Assembly (NCBI RefSeq): GCF_027023865.1
Contig: NZ_JALVUC010000019.1
Coordinates: 108,486 to 172,485, forward strand
Length of the DNA stretch: 64,000 nt
From: Thermococcus sp.
Lineage (GTDB): Archaea > Methanobacteriota_B > Thermococci > Thermococcales > Thermococcaceae
Reading direction: 5' to 3'
In this document: in pieces, positions 1 through 9,130 of the stretch
How positions within the stretch are numbered: position 1 is the stretch's first letter
Layout of the letters: each line of letters opens with the position of its first letter
The notes under the pieces: model-generated
What the model saw: the letters and a program-made list of their open reading frames with translations, nothing else
Told to the model about the DNA's origin: nothing
Database searches by the model: none
Made by a program: the position numbers and the translations under genes

Positions 1-200
1 GCCGTTAGCATGACTAGTGACAGGTTCTCAAAGATCAGGGCGAGTATCATGCCTAAAACCGCGCCGAAGAGAAGTGAGTGGAAGAGGGCATGGGTGAGGA
101 AAGCCAGACCCTTCGTGTTTATCAGAGGGCTTAACATGCCCAGCAGGACGCTCACCATAATGCTCGCAAGGAAGGCGCGGAGGAGATACTCGGGAATCAC
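1..200 (-). CDS. Metal ABC transporter permease, N-terminal part (cut by window edge)
   Basis: This is the first 66 or so codons of an integral membrane permease; the rest lies left of the window. It starts at a GTG (198-200) that overlaps the TGA of the ATPase gene as GTGA, so the two are translationally coupled. The visible protein begins IPEYLLRAF, then has a hydrophobic segment, a polar turn SPLINTKGLAFLTHALFHS and a second hydrophobic segment. The motif with TKGLAFLTHALFHS resembles the zinc/manganese (ZnuB/MntB, ABC-3) permease family. The family call rests on this short stretch plus the adjacent ATPase; the metal cannot be decided. Confidence 0.75.
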   Translation of the reverse strand, partial: MIPEYLLRAFLASIMVSVLLGMLSPLINTKGLAFLTHALFHSLLFGAVLGMILALIFENLSLVMLT

Positions 201-1009
201 TTCCCCCCACCCCCATGTCTGTAGAGATGGACATCGCCCGTAATGCAGAAAAGCTTTCCGCCGACTGGAATAACCCTCGCCAGGGGGCCATAGACCGATT
301 TAACGACATCGTCCGTGAGAACATCCTCCGGCTTTCCAAAGGCTATTAACCTCCTGTTTATCAGCATAACCCTGTCACCAATGTCCAGTAGTGGGTTTAT
401 GTCGTGGGTCGTGATGACCATCGTGAGACCCTTCCGAGACTTTATCTTGCTGAGAATTCTTGCAACCTCAGCCCGGGCACTGGGGTCAAGTGATGAGAGG
501 GGTTCATCGAGGAGGAGAAGCTTGGGATCGCTTATGAGTGCCCTCGCTAGGAGGATCTTCTGCTTCTGGCCACCGGAGAACTGGGAGAAGAGGCGCTCAC
601 CGAGTCCGTCGAGACCTACGAACTCAAGGGCTTCTTCTGCCCTCCTCATAGTCTCGGGTGGGATTTTGAAGTGAACGAAGCCCCTCCTGTAGACCGCACC
701 CATCGCGACAACTTCGAGTGCCGTCAAAGGGACGCGTTCATTGAGGCTGTGGCTTTGAGGCACATAACCTATAAACTCACGCGCCTCACAGGGGTTCTTT
801 CCAAAAACCTCAAGCTTTCCGGTGTACTCCCTGTGGAAGCATGATACGGTTTTGAGTAGGCTGGTCTTGCCTGCACCGTTCGGTCCAAGGAGGAGGAGCG
901 TCTCACCCTTCTCAATGGAAAAACTCACTCCTCCTAGGGCAGGCTTTCCGTTGTAGAGTATCGTGAGGTTCTCTGCGGTTATGGCCTCCATTTCCATCTC
1001 CATGTTCAT
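197..1009 (-). CDS. Metal ABC transporter ATP-binding protein (ZnuC/MntA-like)
   Basis: This is the nucleotide-binding subunit that powers import by the adjacent permease, on the cytoplasmic side of the membrane. At 270 residues it is a single full ABC domain: Walker A GPNGAGKT at 42-49, Q-loop near residue 85 (VPQSHS), signature SGGQKQ at 145-150, Walker B LLLLDEP at 164-170 and switch His at 202 (TTHD). The ABC-3 permease downstream points to zinc or manganese. The start is ambiguous: ATG codons lie at residues 1, 3, 5 and 7. An AT-rich TATA-like stretch (about 1024-1033) just upstream suggests a nearly leaderless transcript starting near the first ATG. The substrate-binding protein is not in the window. 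Confidence 0.9.
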   Translation of the reverse strand: MNMEMEMEAITAENLTILYNGKPALGGVSFSIEKGETLLLLGPNGAGKTSLLKTVSCFHREYTGKLEVFGKNPCEAREFIGYVPQSHSLNERVPLTALEVVAMGAVYRRGFVHFKIPPETMRRAEEALEFVGLDGLGERLFSQFSGGQKQKILLARALISDPKLLLLDEPLSSLDPSARAEVARILSKIKSRKGLTMVITTHDINPLLDIGDRVMLINRRLIAFGKPEDVLTDDVVKSVYGPLARVIPVGGKLFCITGDVHLYRHGGGGK

Positions 1010-1195
1010 GTTAAGGAGGTCATTTTTAAACTTTCATGCGGTTATAGTGGACAAGAATGTGTACTGAAAGGTTCTTCCAAAAAACCGAAAGTGGGTTGCA
1101 AAAATTTTAAAAGCACCAACCCATACCCCAATTATAAAATTTTTGCAAGGCTCAGGTTTATAAGGCTCAAAGTTGAGCGGAGGGAGGTGATGATA

Positions 1196-1564
1196 ATGGC
1201 GTATCACAGGCGTGGGAACAACAATAGGAAAAAGAAGAGCAGACAGGTTCAGGGAAATGAGGTGATTCGAGTTCCCCTACCGAGGAACGGGCAGATCTTT
1301 GGAGTAATCGAGCAGGCCCTTGGTTCGGGCTGGATGGACGTCCGCTGCTCGGATGGCAAGATAAGGAGATGCAGGATCCCAGGCAAACTCAAGAGAAGGA
1401 TGTGGATGCGCGTTGGCGACGTTGTCATAGTCCAGCCTTGGGATGTTCAGAGCGACGAGCGCGGCGACCTCGTCTACCGCTACACGAGAACCCAGGTTGA
1501 CTGGCTCCTGAGGAGGGGCAAGATAAGCAGGGAGTTCCTCACCGGCAGCGAACAGCTGTTCTGA
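1196..1564 (+). CDS. eif1A: Translation initiation factor 1A (aIF1A)
   Basis: This is the archaeal orthologue of eIF1A/IF1, which binds the ribosomal A site during initiation. The 122-residue protein has a basic N-terminal tail ([13 protein letters not shown]), an OB-fold core (residues 25-95, with [13 protein letters not shown] and [16 protein letters not shown]) and a C-terminal helix [10 protein letters not shown]. Length and motifs match the family. The start is ATG 1196, chosen because GGAGGTGA (1183-1190) lies about 6 nt upstream and the protein begins MAYHRRG as in relatives; in-frame ATG 1190 overlaps the ribosome site. It heads a plus-strand cluster; the Rio1 gene follows within 30 nt. 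Confidence 0.96.
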   Translation: MAYHRRGNNNRKKKSRQVQGNEVIRVPLPRNGQIFGVIEQALGSGWMDVRCSDGKIRRCRIPGKLKRRMWMRVGDVVIVQPWDVQSDERGDLVYRYTRTQVDWLLRRGKISREFLTGSEQLF

Positions 1565-1589
1565 ATTGGCCTCTCAGCGACAGGCAGTG

Positions 1590-2372
1590 ATGGAGATGCG
1601 CGAGGAAGCCCTTGAGCTTGAAGTTGAGCAGATGCTCCACCACAGGGAGCGAAAGGAAAAGGACAGTGAACTGTACAAGATAGCCAACGAGGTCTTTGAC
1701 AGAACCACAAATGAGACCCTAGCGTATCTCCACAGAAGGGGCAAAATAGGAACCCTCTATGGTGTCATCAGCACGGGCAAGGAAGCGAACGTTTTTGCAG
1801 GGATTGACGCCGATGGGGATAGGATAGCAGTCAAAATCTACCGCACGTATACCACCGAGTTCAGGAGGATGTGGGAGTACCTTGCGGCAGACCCCAGAAT
1901 CGGTTACATACCGAAGGACATGCGCAAGCTCGTCTTCCAGTGGACGAGGAGGGAATTTAAAAACCTCCAGAGGGCGGTTAAGTACGCCGTAAGGGTTCCT
2001 GAACCAGTAGTCTTTTGGAACAACATTTTGGTTATGGAGTTCATAGGCGATGAACTGCCTGCCCCGAGGCTGAAGGACGCCGAACGGGAGTTATCCAGAG
2101 AGGATTTTGAGGAGCTCTACAGCTTCACAATGGGCGTAATTGAGCGCCTCTGGAAGCGCGGTGGCATGGTACACGGGGATTTGAGCGAGTACAACATCTT
2201 AATATGGGACAGACCGGTTGTCATAGACTGGTCGCAGGCCACCGTGAAGAGGAATAGGATGAGCGTCGAGTTGTTAAAGAGAGATTTACGGAACATTATT
2301 AACTACTTCGCCCGAAAAGGCGTTTCGGTTGACGATTACAACCAGAAGCTCCGCGATCTTATTGAGGGGTGA
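1590..2372 (+). CDS. Rio1-type serine/threonine protein kinase
   Basis: Rio1 kinases act in maturation of the small ribosomal subunit. Visible features are the RIO ATP-binding loop STGKEANVFAG, the lysine in AVKIYRT, the catalytic loop HGDLSEYN and the metal-binding aspartate in VIDWSQA. Length of about 260 residues fits archaeal Rio1. The start is uncertain: TTG 1566 sits directly after the eIF1A stop without a ribosome site, ATG 1590 is the choice here, and ATG 1596 has an AGTGAT-like site upstream. It lies between eIF1A and a KH protein related to ribosome biogenesis factors, which supports a role in 30S assembly. Confidence 0.93.
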   Translation: MEMREEALELEVEQMLHHRERKEKDSELYKIANEVFDRTTNETLAYLHRRGKIGTLYGVISTGKEANVFAGIDADGDRIAVKIYRTYTTEFRRMWEYLAADPRIGYIPKDMRKLVFQWTRREFKNLQRAVKYAVRVPEPVVFWNNILVMEFIGDELPAPRLKDAERELSREDFEELYSFTMGVIERLWKRGGMVHGDLSEYNILIWDRPVVIDWSQATVKRNRMSVELLKRDLRNIINYFARKGVSVDDYNQKLRDLIEG

Positions 2373-2376
2373 GAGA

Positions 2377-3102
2377 ATGGACGAGTTTGAGAGACTCCTG
2401 CGGAAGTACGAGAGGATCGATAAGGATGGCACAGTCCTAAGGAAAGAACCCGAGGAGGAGATGAACTACACTGCAGAGGGCGAGCAGGAGGAGTTCCTGC
2501 GCATACCAAGGGAGCGCGTTGGTGTTCTCATCGGGAAAAAAGGTCAAACAAAGAGGGAGATAGAAGAGCGCACAAAGACAAAGATAGAAGTCGATGGAGA
2601 CACGGGAGAAGTCTTTGTAACTTCCACAGAGGAAACTGATGATCCACTCGCAGTGTGGAAGGCTCGCGATGTTGTCATGGCCATTGGGAGGGGCTTCTCC
2701 CCGGAGAGGGCATTTAGACTCTTCAACGAAGGAGAAACCCTGGAGGTGGTCACCCTCACGGATATAATCATCGGCAACGACAAAAACGCCCTGCCCAGGG
2801 TCAGGGGTAGGATCATCGGCAGGAAAGGCAGAACAAGGGAGATTATAGAGGAAATGAGTGGAGCTGACGTTAGTGTTTACGGGAAGACCGTCGCCATAAT
2901 CGGCAACCCCCTCCAGGTTGAGGTTGCGAAGACCGCCATTGAAAAGCTTGCCAAAGGCTCGCCGCACGGCGTCGTCTACAAATACCTTGAAAGGCGCAAG
3001 AAAGACCTCGAACTTGAAAGCTCGAACTACTATGAGGCCCTGGAGAGTGAAACCGGAGACTACTCCGAAGGCTCTGAAAACGAAGAGTATTGGGGGGACT
3101 GA
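2377..3102 (+). CDS. Two-KH-domain RNA-binding protein (Pno1/Dim2-like)
   Basis: The 241-residue protein carries two KH domains with clear GXXG loops, GKKG at 53-56 and GRKG at 148-151, separated by a stretch with VVMAIGRGF and a Pno1/Krr1-like arrangement. Eukaryotic Pno1/Dim2 works with Rio1 and Nob1 in late 40S maturation; the archaeal version is inferred to do the same and directly follows the Rio1 gene here, only 4 nt after its stop. The C-terminal 30 residues are acidic and tyrosine-rich, probably disordered. The start ATG 2377 follows GAGGGGTGAGAG; the upstream open frame is an extension only. Confidence 0.9.
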   Translation: MDEFERLLRKYERIDKDGTVLRKEPEEEMNYTAEGEQEEFLRIPRERVGVLIGKKGQTKREIEERTKTKIEVDGDTGEVFVTSTEETDDPLAVWKARDVVMAIGRGFSPERAFRLFNEGETLEVVTLTDIIIGNDKNALPRVRGRIIGRKGRTREIIEEMSGADVSVYGKTVAIIGNPLQVEVAKTAIEKLAKGSPHGVVYKYLERRKKDLELESSNYYEALESETGDYSEGSENEEYWGD

Positions 3103-3104
3103 AG

Positions 3105-4802
3105 ATGGCCGAGGCAAAGCAACTGTTTAAGGAGTTTAAGATACAGAGCGTCAGCGAGTTCTTCAGACGGAACGCGGCAATGCTCGGTTACACGGGCAAG
3201 ATACGCTCGCTGACCACAGTCATCCACGAGGCTGTTACGAACTCGCTCGACGCCTGCGAGGAGGCAGGGATACTCCCCTACGTCCGCGTTGAAATTGAGG
3301 AACTCGGAAGGGAGCACTATATTGTGACCGTGGAGGACAACGGCCCGGGAATCCCTGAGAAGTACATAACCCACGTTTTTGGCAAGATGCTGGCAGGAAC
3401 CAAGGCTCACAGGAACATTCAGAGCCGTGGTCAGCAGGGTCTCGGTATAAGCGGTGCGGTAATGTTCGCACAGACGACGAGCGGAAAGGCCACGCGCGTC
3501 ATAACCTCCACCGGGAACGACGAGATAATCGAGGCATGGGTTAAAATAGATGTGGACAAGAACGAGGGTAAAATCGTCAGAAAGGAAAAACACCCAAACC
3601 CAAAGGGCTGGCGCGGCACGAGGATAGAACTTGAGGTCAAGAACGTCCGCTACGTCCGCTCGAAGCAGGGAGTTTACTGGTATCTCAAGCTGACGGCAAT
3701 AGCGAACCCCCACACCCACATCGAGCTTATCGAGCCGGACGGAAAGCTGATAGCATTCCCGCGCTCAAGCGAGGAGGTTCCCGAGCCGCCGGTTGAGATG
3801 AAACCCCACCCGCGCGGGGTTCTCACCGATGACATTTACAGAATGGCTAAGAAGACGAGGAGGAACACGGTAAAACGCTTCCTCATTGGAGAGTTCTCGC
3901 GCATAAGCGACAAGAAGGTTGATGAACTCGTCGAGTACATAGCGGCCCTAAGGCTCATTAAGACAGAGAAGGACAGGGCCGTTCAGGAGCAACTCTACGA
4001 GAGACTTGCCAAAGGTGAGGTTAAGACCGTCCTCCGCTCCTTCAGAGGGTACACCAAGGTCATCAAGCAGGTGGCTAAGATAATGGACGAACCGCCCGAA
4101 AAGCTCACCTGGGGGGAGGCGGAGGAGATAGTTGAGGCATTCAAATACATGAAGTTCATGGCACCCCCGACACACGGCCTCAGACCCATCGGAGAGAAAA
4201 ACCTCGAGAAGGGTCTGACCGGAATCCTCAAGCCGGAGTTCGTGACTGCCGTAACAAGGCCGCCCAAGGTTTACTCCGGTGGGATCCCGTTCCAAGTCGA
4301 AGTGGGTTTGGCGTACGGCGGTGAGATTCCGGCGGGGTTTGAACTGCTCAGGTATGCGAACCGCGTTCCCCTCCTCTTCGATGCGGGTTCGTGTGTTACA
4401 ACACTCGCCGCTCGCTCCGTCGACTGGAAGCGTTATAAAGTCGACGACCTCGACAGGGCGCCACTGGCCCTAATGATAAACGTCATCTCCGTTCATGTTC
4501 CCTACACCGGAACCGGGAAGCAGAGCATAGCCAACGTCGAGGAGATTCAGACCGAGATTCGTTTGGCTATAATGGACGCTGCCAGAAGACTGCAAACGTA
4601 CCTAAGCGGCAAGCACCGGAAGATGGCGCAGGTAAAGAGAAGAAGAACCTTTGAAAAATACGTTCCAGAGATAGCAAGGGCATTGAGCATCCTGATCGGT
4701 GAACCTGAGGATGCAGTTAGAGCCTACTTCGCATCATACATAGAGAACCACTTCGCAGAAAAGGAGAATGCGAAGGAGGGGGAGGTGAGCGAGAATGCCT
4801 AA
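3105..4802 (+). CDS. top6B: DNA topoisomerase VI subunit B
   Basis: This is the ATPase subunit of the type IIB topoisomerase, which passes one duplex through another with subunit A. The 565-residue protein has the Bergerat GHKL fold: [10 protein letters not shown] at 41-50 (catalytic Glu 42, Mg-binding Asn 46), DNGPGIP at 78-84 and [10 protein letters not shown] at 107-116. A helix-two-turn-helix and transducer region follow; the switch lysine is in GTGKQS near residue 470. The start ATG 3105 comes 2 nt after the KH gene stop, after a G-rich stretch. Its last codons overlap the subunit A gene by 8 nt, so the subunits are co-translated. Confidence 0.97.
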   Translation: MAEAKQLFKEFKIQSVSEFFRRNAAMLGYTGKIRSLTTVIHEAVTNSLDACEEAGILPYVRVEIEELGREHYIVTVEDNGPGIPEKYITHVFGKMLAGTKAHRNIQSRGQQGLGISGAVMFAQTTSGKATRVITSTGNDEIIEAWVKIDVDKNEGKIVRKEKHPNPKGWRGTRIELEVKNVRYVRSKQGVYWYLKLTAIANPHTHIELIEPDGKLIAFPRSSEEVPEPPVEMKPHPRGVLTDDIYRMAKKTRRNTVKRFLIGEFSRISDKKVDELVEYIAALRLIKTEKDRAVQEQLYERLAKGEVKTVLRSFRGYTKVIKQVAKIMDEPPEKLTWGEAEEIVEAFKYMKFMAPPTHGLRPIGEKNLEKGLTGILKPEFVTAVTRPPKVYSGGIPFQVEVGLAYGGEIPAGFELLRYANRVPLLFDAGSCVTTLAARSVDWKRYKVDDLDRAPLALMINVISVHVPYTGTGKQSIANVEEIQTEIRLAIMDAARRLQTYLSGKHRKMAQVKRRRTFEKYVPEIARALSILIGEPEDAVRAYFASYIENHFAEKENAKEGEVSENA

Positions 4803-5955
4803 AGGCAAAGCCATACACCGCGAAAAGCCAAAGGAGCGCTTTTCATACGACCCCACTAAGGTTCTCACCAAGCTCGAGGAATACGGCAGGAGAATCTTCA
4901 AGGAGGTAAAGGCCGGAAGGAACCCCTACTTTGACATACCGATGCGCGGGCTGAACAACGTTTACTTTGATGAGGAAAGGCGCGTCATCAGGATGGGTGA
5001 TAAGCTCTCAAGGCGCTATTTCCTCAACGTGGCCCACACAAGGAAGTTCATGCAAACGCTCCTTCTCATGGCCTACGTCAAGAGACTCGTCTCCGAGAGG
5101 AAGCACGCAAGTCTTCGTGAAGCTTACTACGCCAACAAACACACAATTCCCGGAACCAAAGAGAACACCTTCGAAGACCAGCGCGAGAGCGATCCCATCA
5201 TAGAGGACCTTGAGAGGATGATGGGTGTATTGAGGGAGGAGATGCACCTAACCGCGGACAGGCGCGGCTACATCTACGGCGACATTGTCATCCGCGACGG
5301 AGAGGACGAGTTCAACGCCGGGAAGCTCGGTATGGGCGGCTGGGCCGTTCCCGGAACGGTGGAACACCTTCAGTTCGTTGGGGTGAACGTGGACTATGCC
5401 CTCGTAGTCGAGACCGCCGCTATGGCTGACCGCCTGATAGAGGAAAAGTTCGCCCAAAAGCAGAACGCCCTCATCATAGCGACGCAGGGCCAGGCCTCGC
5501 GTGGCGTCAGAAGGCTCATCCACAGGCTCCACTACGAGGAGGGGTTGCCAATAATCGTCTTTACCGACGGCGACCCCTACGGCTGGTACATCTACTCCAC
5601 CATAAAGCAAGGCTCGATCAACCTCGCATACCTCAGCGAGAAGCTCGCAACTCCCGAGGCCAAATTCGTTGGAATGAGCATGGACGACATAGAGCGCTAC
5701 GGCCTGAAGAACGTTACTGAGAAACTCAAGGGGATCCCGCCCAACAAGAAGGGCGGTCCGACCGGTGACTACAAGAGGATCATTGAGGAGATGAACTACC
5801 CGTGGTTCCAGAACAAGGAGTGGCAGAGGCAGCTCAAGATGGCCCTTAAGATGGGAGTCAGGATTGAACAGCAGGCTTTAGCCAACAAGAGCCTTGAGTT
5901 CGTTGCCAAGAGGTACCTCCCCGAAAAGATAAACAGCGGGGAGCTGCTGCCATGA
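4795..5955 (+). CDS. top6A: DNA topoisomerase VI subunit A (Spo11-like)
   Basis: This is the DNA-cleaving subunit of topoisomerase VI, homologous to Spo11. In 386 residues it has a winged-helix CAP domain with SLREAYY at 106-112, the second tyrosine (112) being the likely nucleophile, and a TOPRIM domain with the DxD motif in [10 protein letters not shown]. Length is normal. ATG 4795 overlaps the end of subunit B, and the stop overlaps the next gene as ATGA, so translation of all three genes appears linked. Confidence 0.97.
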   Translation: MPKGKAIHREKPKERFSYDPTKVLTKLEEYGRRIFKEVKAGRNPYFDIPMRGLNNVYFDEERRVIRMGDKLSRRYFLNVAHTRKFMQTLLLMAYVKRLVSERKHASLREAYYANKHTIPGTKENTFEDQRESDPIIEDLERMMGVLREEMHLTADRRGYIYGDIVIRDGEDEFNAGKLGMGGWAVPGTVEHLQFVGVNVDYALVVETAAMADRLIEEKFAQKQNALIIATQGQASRGVRRLIHRLHYEEGLPIIVFTDGDPYGWYIYSTIKQGSINLAYLSEKLATPEAKFVGMSMDDIERYGLKNVTEKLKGIPPNKKGGPTGDYKRIIEEMNYPWFQNKEWQRQLKMALKMGVRIEQQALANKSLEFVAKRYLPEKINSGELLP

Positions 5956-7199
5956 CGACGACGGAAGAGCTGGTAGCACAGGTCAACAAGATACTGGACG
6001 ATATTGGCATAGATATGGACGGGTTATTTGAGACCTTCCACCTCCCGTCCATTGCCTATCGTTTGAAGGAGAACCTTTCGCTTTTGCAAGAGCTTGAGAG
6101 GGACCTTTCAAAGCGCGTGGGCGAAGTAACCCCGTTCACAAGCATCACCGGGGAAAAGAACCGAGATCCCCACGTCCAGTGGATTTACAGAAAGAAGCGC
6201 AACAGGGTTCTCGCCCTAGAGCGTCTCCGCTCGGCAATAACCGCCCACAAAATGGCCCTGGCTTTAATCTCTGCCAACTATACCTTATTCTTTGGGAGAA
6301 GGCCAGTAGCGCTCAAGGAGTTAACGAGAGAAAACACGGAGGGAATCAAGGCCGTTCCAAACCTCGTCCAGCTCGGCAGAGTGGAAGTTCTGCCTTACCT
6401 GGCTTACTCCGGCGATGTTCTCAAGCTACTCTCAAGGGAGAGCATAGCCGTTAGGGAAGCTTTCAAGGAGATAAAAAGTAGGCTCCGCGAGAAGGGAACG
6501 GTGAGGACGCGCGGTTTAAGGATAGAGGTTGAGTACTGGGAGAGCAACAGACTCAAGAAGGCGAGGCTAGACCTCCCCGCCGATGCTGACATCGAAGGAG
6601 AGCTTAGGAAGCGCTACGGAAGGCGCTTCCGCTGGAGGGTTCTCAGCTTTGTGAAGACGAAGGGGGCTCTCATAAACAATCACTACACAGTGGACAATCT
6701 CTCCCTCGCCTACGCCATCCTCGATCCTGAAAAAGGCGCCGAAAAGCTCGGCCTCGACCTGTTCCGCTACTACTTCCTCACATCCAGCAATGACAGGGAG
6801 AACCTTGGCCTCTACCCTGACATAAGGCTCTGCATCGACTGCCACTACTCCCTCTTCGATCTGCCATTTAGGGACGAGCCCGAGTTTAGAACCGGCCATG
6901 GGAGCATACTGATAATGAGGAAGTGCGAGATGGAGGAAGCCCTCGTCGGGAAGAGGAAGGAGATATCGAGCATCCCCAACCATCTCCTCGGCGGCGTCCT
7001 GCTCTATGGCATGGGTGCATACGACGAGGAAGGAGTGGCTAAGATACTCGGTATAGACAGGGAAGAGCTTGTCGATGCCATAAAAAGGTTCGTCATCTCA
7101 GGCCTGCACAAAACCCTATTCGCCGATACGAAGAAGTTCGAGAAGTTCATGCCCAAGAGCGACAGGGCGAAGCAGTTCCTCACCCTTTTACAGGGGTGA
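5952..7199 (+). CDS. Conserved archaeal protein of unknown function (possibly DUF530)
   Basis: A 415-residue soluble protein without signal peptide or membrane segment. I do not recognise a catalytic motif. It has a helical, charged N-terminal half ([23 protein letters not shown]), a basic central segment [10 protein letters not shown], a short [12 protein letters not shown] motif with two cysteines near residue 295, and a helical C-terminus that looks like a small DNA-binding-type domain ([19 protein letters not shown]). From memory it resembles family DUF530 of archaea; this needs a profile search. It starts at an ATGA overlap with topoisomerase VI subunit A, so it is made together with the topoisomerase. 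Confidence 0.75.
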   Translation: MTTTEELVAQVNKILDDIGIDMDGLFETFHLPSIAYRLKENLSLLQELERDLSKRVGEVTPFTSITGEKNRDPHVQWIYRKKRNRVLALERLRSAITAHKMALALISANYTLFFGRRPVALKELTRENTEGIKAVPNLVQLGRVEVLPYLAYSGDVLKLLSRESIAVREAFKEIKSRLREKGTVRTRGLRIEVEYWESNRLKKARLDLPADADIEGELRKRYGRRFRWRVLSFVKTKGALINNHYTVDNLSLAYAILDPEKGAEKLGLDLFRYYFLTSSNDRENLGLYPDIRLCIDCHYSLFDLPFRDEPEFRTGHGSILIMRKCEMEEALVGKRKEISSIPNHLLGGVLLYGMGAYDEEGVAKILGIDREELVDAIKRFVISGLHKTLFADTKKFEKFMPKSDRAKQFLTLLQG

Positions 7200-7203
7200 T
7201 CCG

Positions 7204-7626
7204 ATGAGGGTGGAGGTTAAAGCGAAGAACAACGCAGAACTCGTGAGAAAGCTCCGCGAGAGCCTCAGCGATGAGGTTACTGAAGTCTACATCAACCTCC
7301 GCCCGACGAAGGAGATACTGGTGAGGATTCTCGAAAACGCCCCAAACGTGAGGAAAATCTCCTGCCCGCCAAGCCTTTATCCAAAGGTCTCGAAGAAGGT
7401 TATAGCTGCCCTCGCTCAGATGGGTATAAAACTCCTCCCAGAGGGCTACCCCCGGGGGAGGCCGAGGAAGTACGATGAGGGCACGGTTAGGAGGGTGAGA
7501 GAGCTTATACGAGGGGGAATGTCTGCCAAGGAGGTCAGCGAGAGTCTTGGAATCCCCCTGCGGACGGTTTATTACATGGCGAAGCAGGTGGGGGGAGAAC
7601 GCAGCCGGAGTGGTGGACGTTTTTGA
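7204..7626 (+). CDS. DUF1699-like protein with C-terminal helix-turn-helix
   Basis: A 140-residue protein. Residues 1-85 form an alpha/beta domain with NLRPTKEIL and CPPSLYPKVSKKV, similar to what I recall of DUF1699. Residues 90-130 form a resolvase/TrfB-type helix-turn-helix (GRPRKYDE, MSAKEVSESLGIPLRTVYYMAKQ), so DNA binding is likely. It begins 4 nt after the previous stop (TGATCCGATG), at the end of the topoisomerase VI cluster, and may be a regulator of it. The family name is inference; the helix-turn-helix is clear. Confidence 0.75.
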   Translation: MRVEVKAKNNAELVRKLRESLSDEVTEVYINLRPTKEILVRILENAPNVRKISCPPSLYPKVSKKVIAALAQMGIKLLPEGYPRGRPRKYDEGTVRRVRELIRGGMSAKEVSESLGIPLRTVYYMAKQVGGERSRSGGRF

Positions 7627-7635
7627 CCTACTACA

Positions 7636-7643
7636 TTTAAAAG
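7636..7643 (+). promoter_or_regulatory. TATA box of mptA
   Basis: TTTAAAAG in the 61-bp gap after the DUF1699 gene, about 50 nt before the mptA start. Initiation is expected about 25 nt downstream, near 7665, which leaves a leader long enough for the GGAAGGTGAT ribosome site. Confidence 0.55.
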
Positions 7644-7687
7644 AGGAAGCCTGAAGCGAGACTGGACTAAAGTGGAAGGTGATTGCC

Positions 7688-8494
7688 ATGCCGATATTTG
7701 AGACCCAGGAAGAAACCCCAGAAATCAAAGAGCGCCTCCACCGCGTGGGTATAACCAACCTCAGAACAGTTGCTAAGATAAACTGGAAGGGAAGCGTTTA
7801 CACGTTTCTCCCGCTCTTTGAGGTCACCATAGACGTTCCCGCGGAGAAGAAGGGCATCCATATGAGCCGCCTGGTTGAGAGCATAACTGAGAGCATGAGC
7901 GAGGCAGTTGAGAGCGAGGTTCTGGAGGCCCACTCCTCCCTTGAGGAACTCGGGAAGTGCGTTATAAAGCACATTGAAAAGAAGCACCCGCACAAAAGGG
8001 CGGAGGTCTGGATTAAAACCCACCTCGTAATCCCAAGGGAAACGCCGGCGAGCGGAAAGACAAGCTACGAGCCTTACGACGTGGAGGTCGGCGTCATAAA
8101 GAACTACGATGGCTCGTTTGAAAAGGTTCTCCGCGTTAAGGTCATTGGCAACACCGTCTGCCCGCACGCGATGGCAAACAACAACGGAAAGACGCACATT
8201 CAACGCGCAATTGGGGAGCTTGAGGTCAGGGCGCCCTTCAGTAAGGAAATACCCCTCGAGGACATGATAGACGTCGTTGAAAGCTCCTTCAGCAACCCGA
8301 CTTACACACTCCTCAAGACGGTCGACGAGAACACCGTTGTTCAGGGCATGTTTACAAACCCCAAGTTCGTCGAAGACGTCGCCAGGGAGATCTTCGCGAA
8401 GGCCAGGGAGCGCTTCCCAGGCAAAATCCGCGTTAAGGTCATCAGCAACGAGAGCATACACAAGCACGACGTCATAGCGGAGACGTGGAGCTGA
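7688..8494 (+). CDS. mptA: GTP cyclohydrolase MptA (GTP cyclohydrolase IV, FolE2 family)
   Basis: It converts GTP to 7,8-dihydro-D-neopterin 2',3'-cyclic phosphate, the first step of archaeal pterin (methanopterin/folate-type) synthesis. The 268-residue protein shows FolE2-family features: [12 protein letters not shown] near residue 55, the metal/active-site motif [19 protein letters not shown] near 157-175, and the C-terminal [12 protein letters not shown]. The start ATG 7688 follows GGAAGGTGAT; a GTG at 7679 overlaps that site and is less likely. It has its own TATA box and appears monocistronic. Confidence 0.95.
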   Translation: MPIFETQEETPEIKERLHRVGITNLRTVAKINWKGSVYTFLPLFEVTIDVPAEKKGIHMSRLVESITESMSEAVESEVLEAHSSLEELGKCVIKHIEKKHPHKRAEVWIKTHLVIPRETPASGKTSYEPYDVEVGVIKNYDGSFEKVLRVKVIGNTVCPHAMANNNGKTHIQRAIGELEVRAPFSKEIPLEDMIDVVESSFSNPTYTLLKTVDENTVVQGMFTNPKFVEDVAREIFAKARERFPGKIRVKVISNESIHKHDVIAETWS

Positions 8495-8699
8495 GGTTGA
8501 AATTCAAACTGCATTCTCCCCCTTTCCCATAGCCAAACTTTCTTCGGAACTCTGCCACGTTTTGTTAAACTGTTTCGTTAAATTGACTATGATGGAGTTA
8601 TTAAGTAACCAAATCCACATAAAACTTGACGCAGATAACTATAATGTCAAGCCTCACCGATTTTTTTGGAAATTTAATTTTAAGTTCGAAGTAAACGTT

Positions 8700-8968
8700 A
8701 AATATTACTTAGACGTAGTCACTACCGCCCGTGAGGGCGTATTCTCCGCCCTAGGGCAGGAGGGTCGGCAAACCCCCTGCCAGCAGTTGAAGTTTAAACA
8801 GGCACATTTATTAACCTTTCCTTATCCTGCTGGGGCTATTAGAACGAGGGATGGGCGAGCTGAGTGAGGTCTCCCCTTTGGTTCGCTCGCTGGTGGAACT
8901 CAAGGCACCCACTGGTACTAGGGAGTCTACGCGAGGGAAGACGTTAAAGATGGAACATCGAGGGCATT
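8700..8968 (+). mobile_element. Possible degraded IS605-type element (end hairpin plus TnpB 3' scrap)
   Basis: The 636-bp gap between mptA and EF-2 holds no intact gene. At 8725-8767 there are short GC-rich inverted repeats (CCGCCCGTGAGGGCG, then CCGCCCTAGGGCAGG) that look like the end hairpins of Thermococcales IS605 elements, comparable to the CTTTAGGGCGGGGATGC stretch before the TnpB gene at the right end of this window. From 8812 to 8968 an open frame reads ILLGLLERGMGELSEVSPLV and ends in TAA; its start resembles the region after the last RuvC motif in TnpB proteins. It is interpreted as a deletion remnant. The rest of the gap, 8495-8700, is AT-rich with nothing recognisable. Confidence 0.35.
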
Positions 8969-9073
8969 AAAAAAGATTTTATAAGAAGTCCGCACCCTCA
9001 TCGCCAATCACATCCAAAACCCTTAAGTAGTTTAAACGCGTCCTTACCGCCTCCATTCTAAACCGGGAAAAGC

Positions 9074-9080
9074 TTTATAA
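9074..9080 (+). promoter_or_regulatory. TATA box of EF-2
   Basis: TTTATAA preceded by a purine-rich GGGAAAAGC that fits a BRE. Its centre is about 54 nt before the EF-2 start, giving a leader of roughly 28 nt with the GGTGGTG ribosome site. Confidence 0.65.
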
Positions 9081-9130
9081 CCGGACCTTTTAAGTTAAGC
9101 CGACAAGCTCATCCAAGGATGGTGGTGTAT

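Noticed and set aside
8562-8867. A 101-codon open frame between mptA and EF-2
   Set aside because: Composition changes along it, it runs through the GC-rich inverted repeats of the IS scar, and it has no ribosome site.
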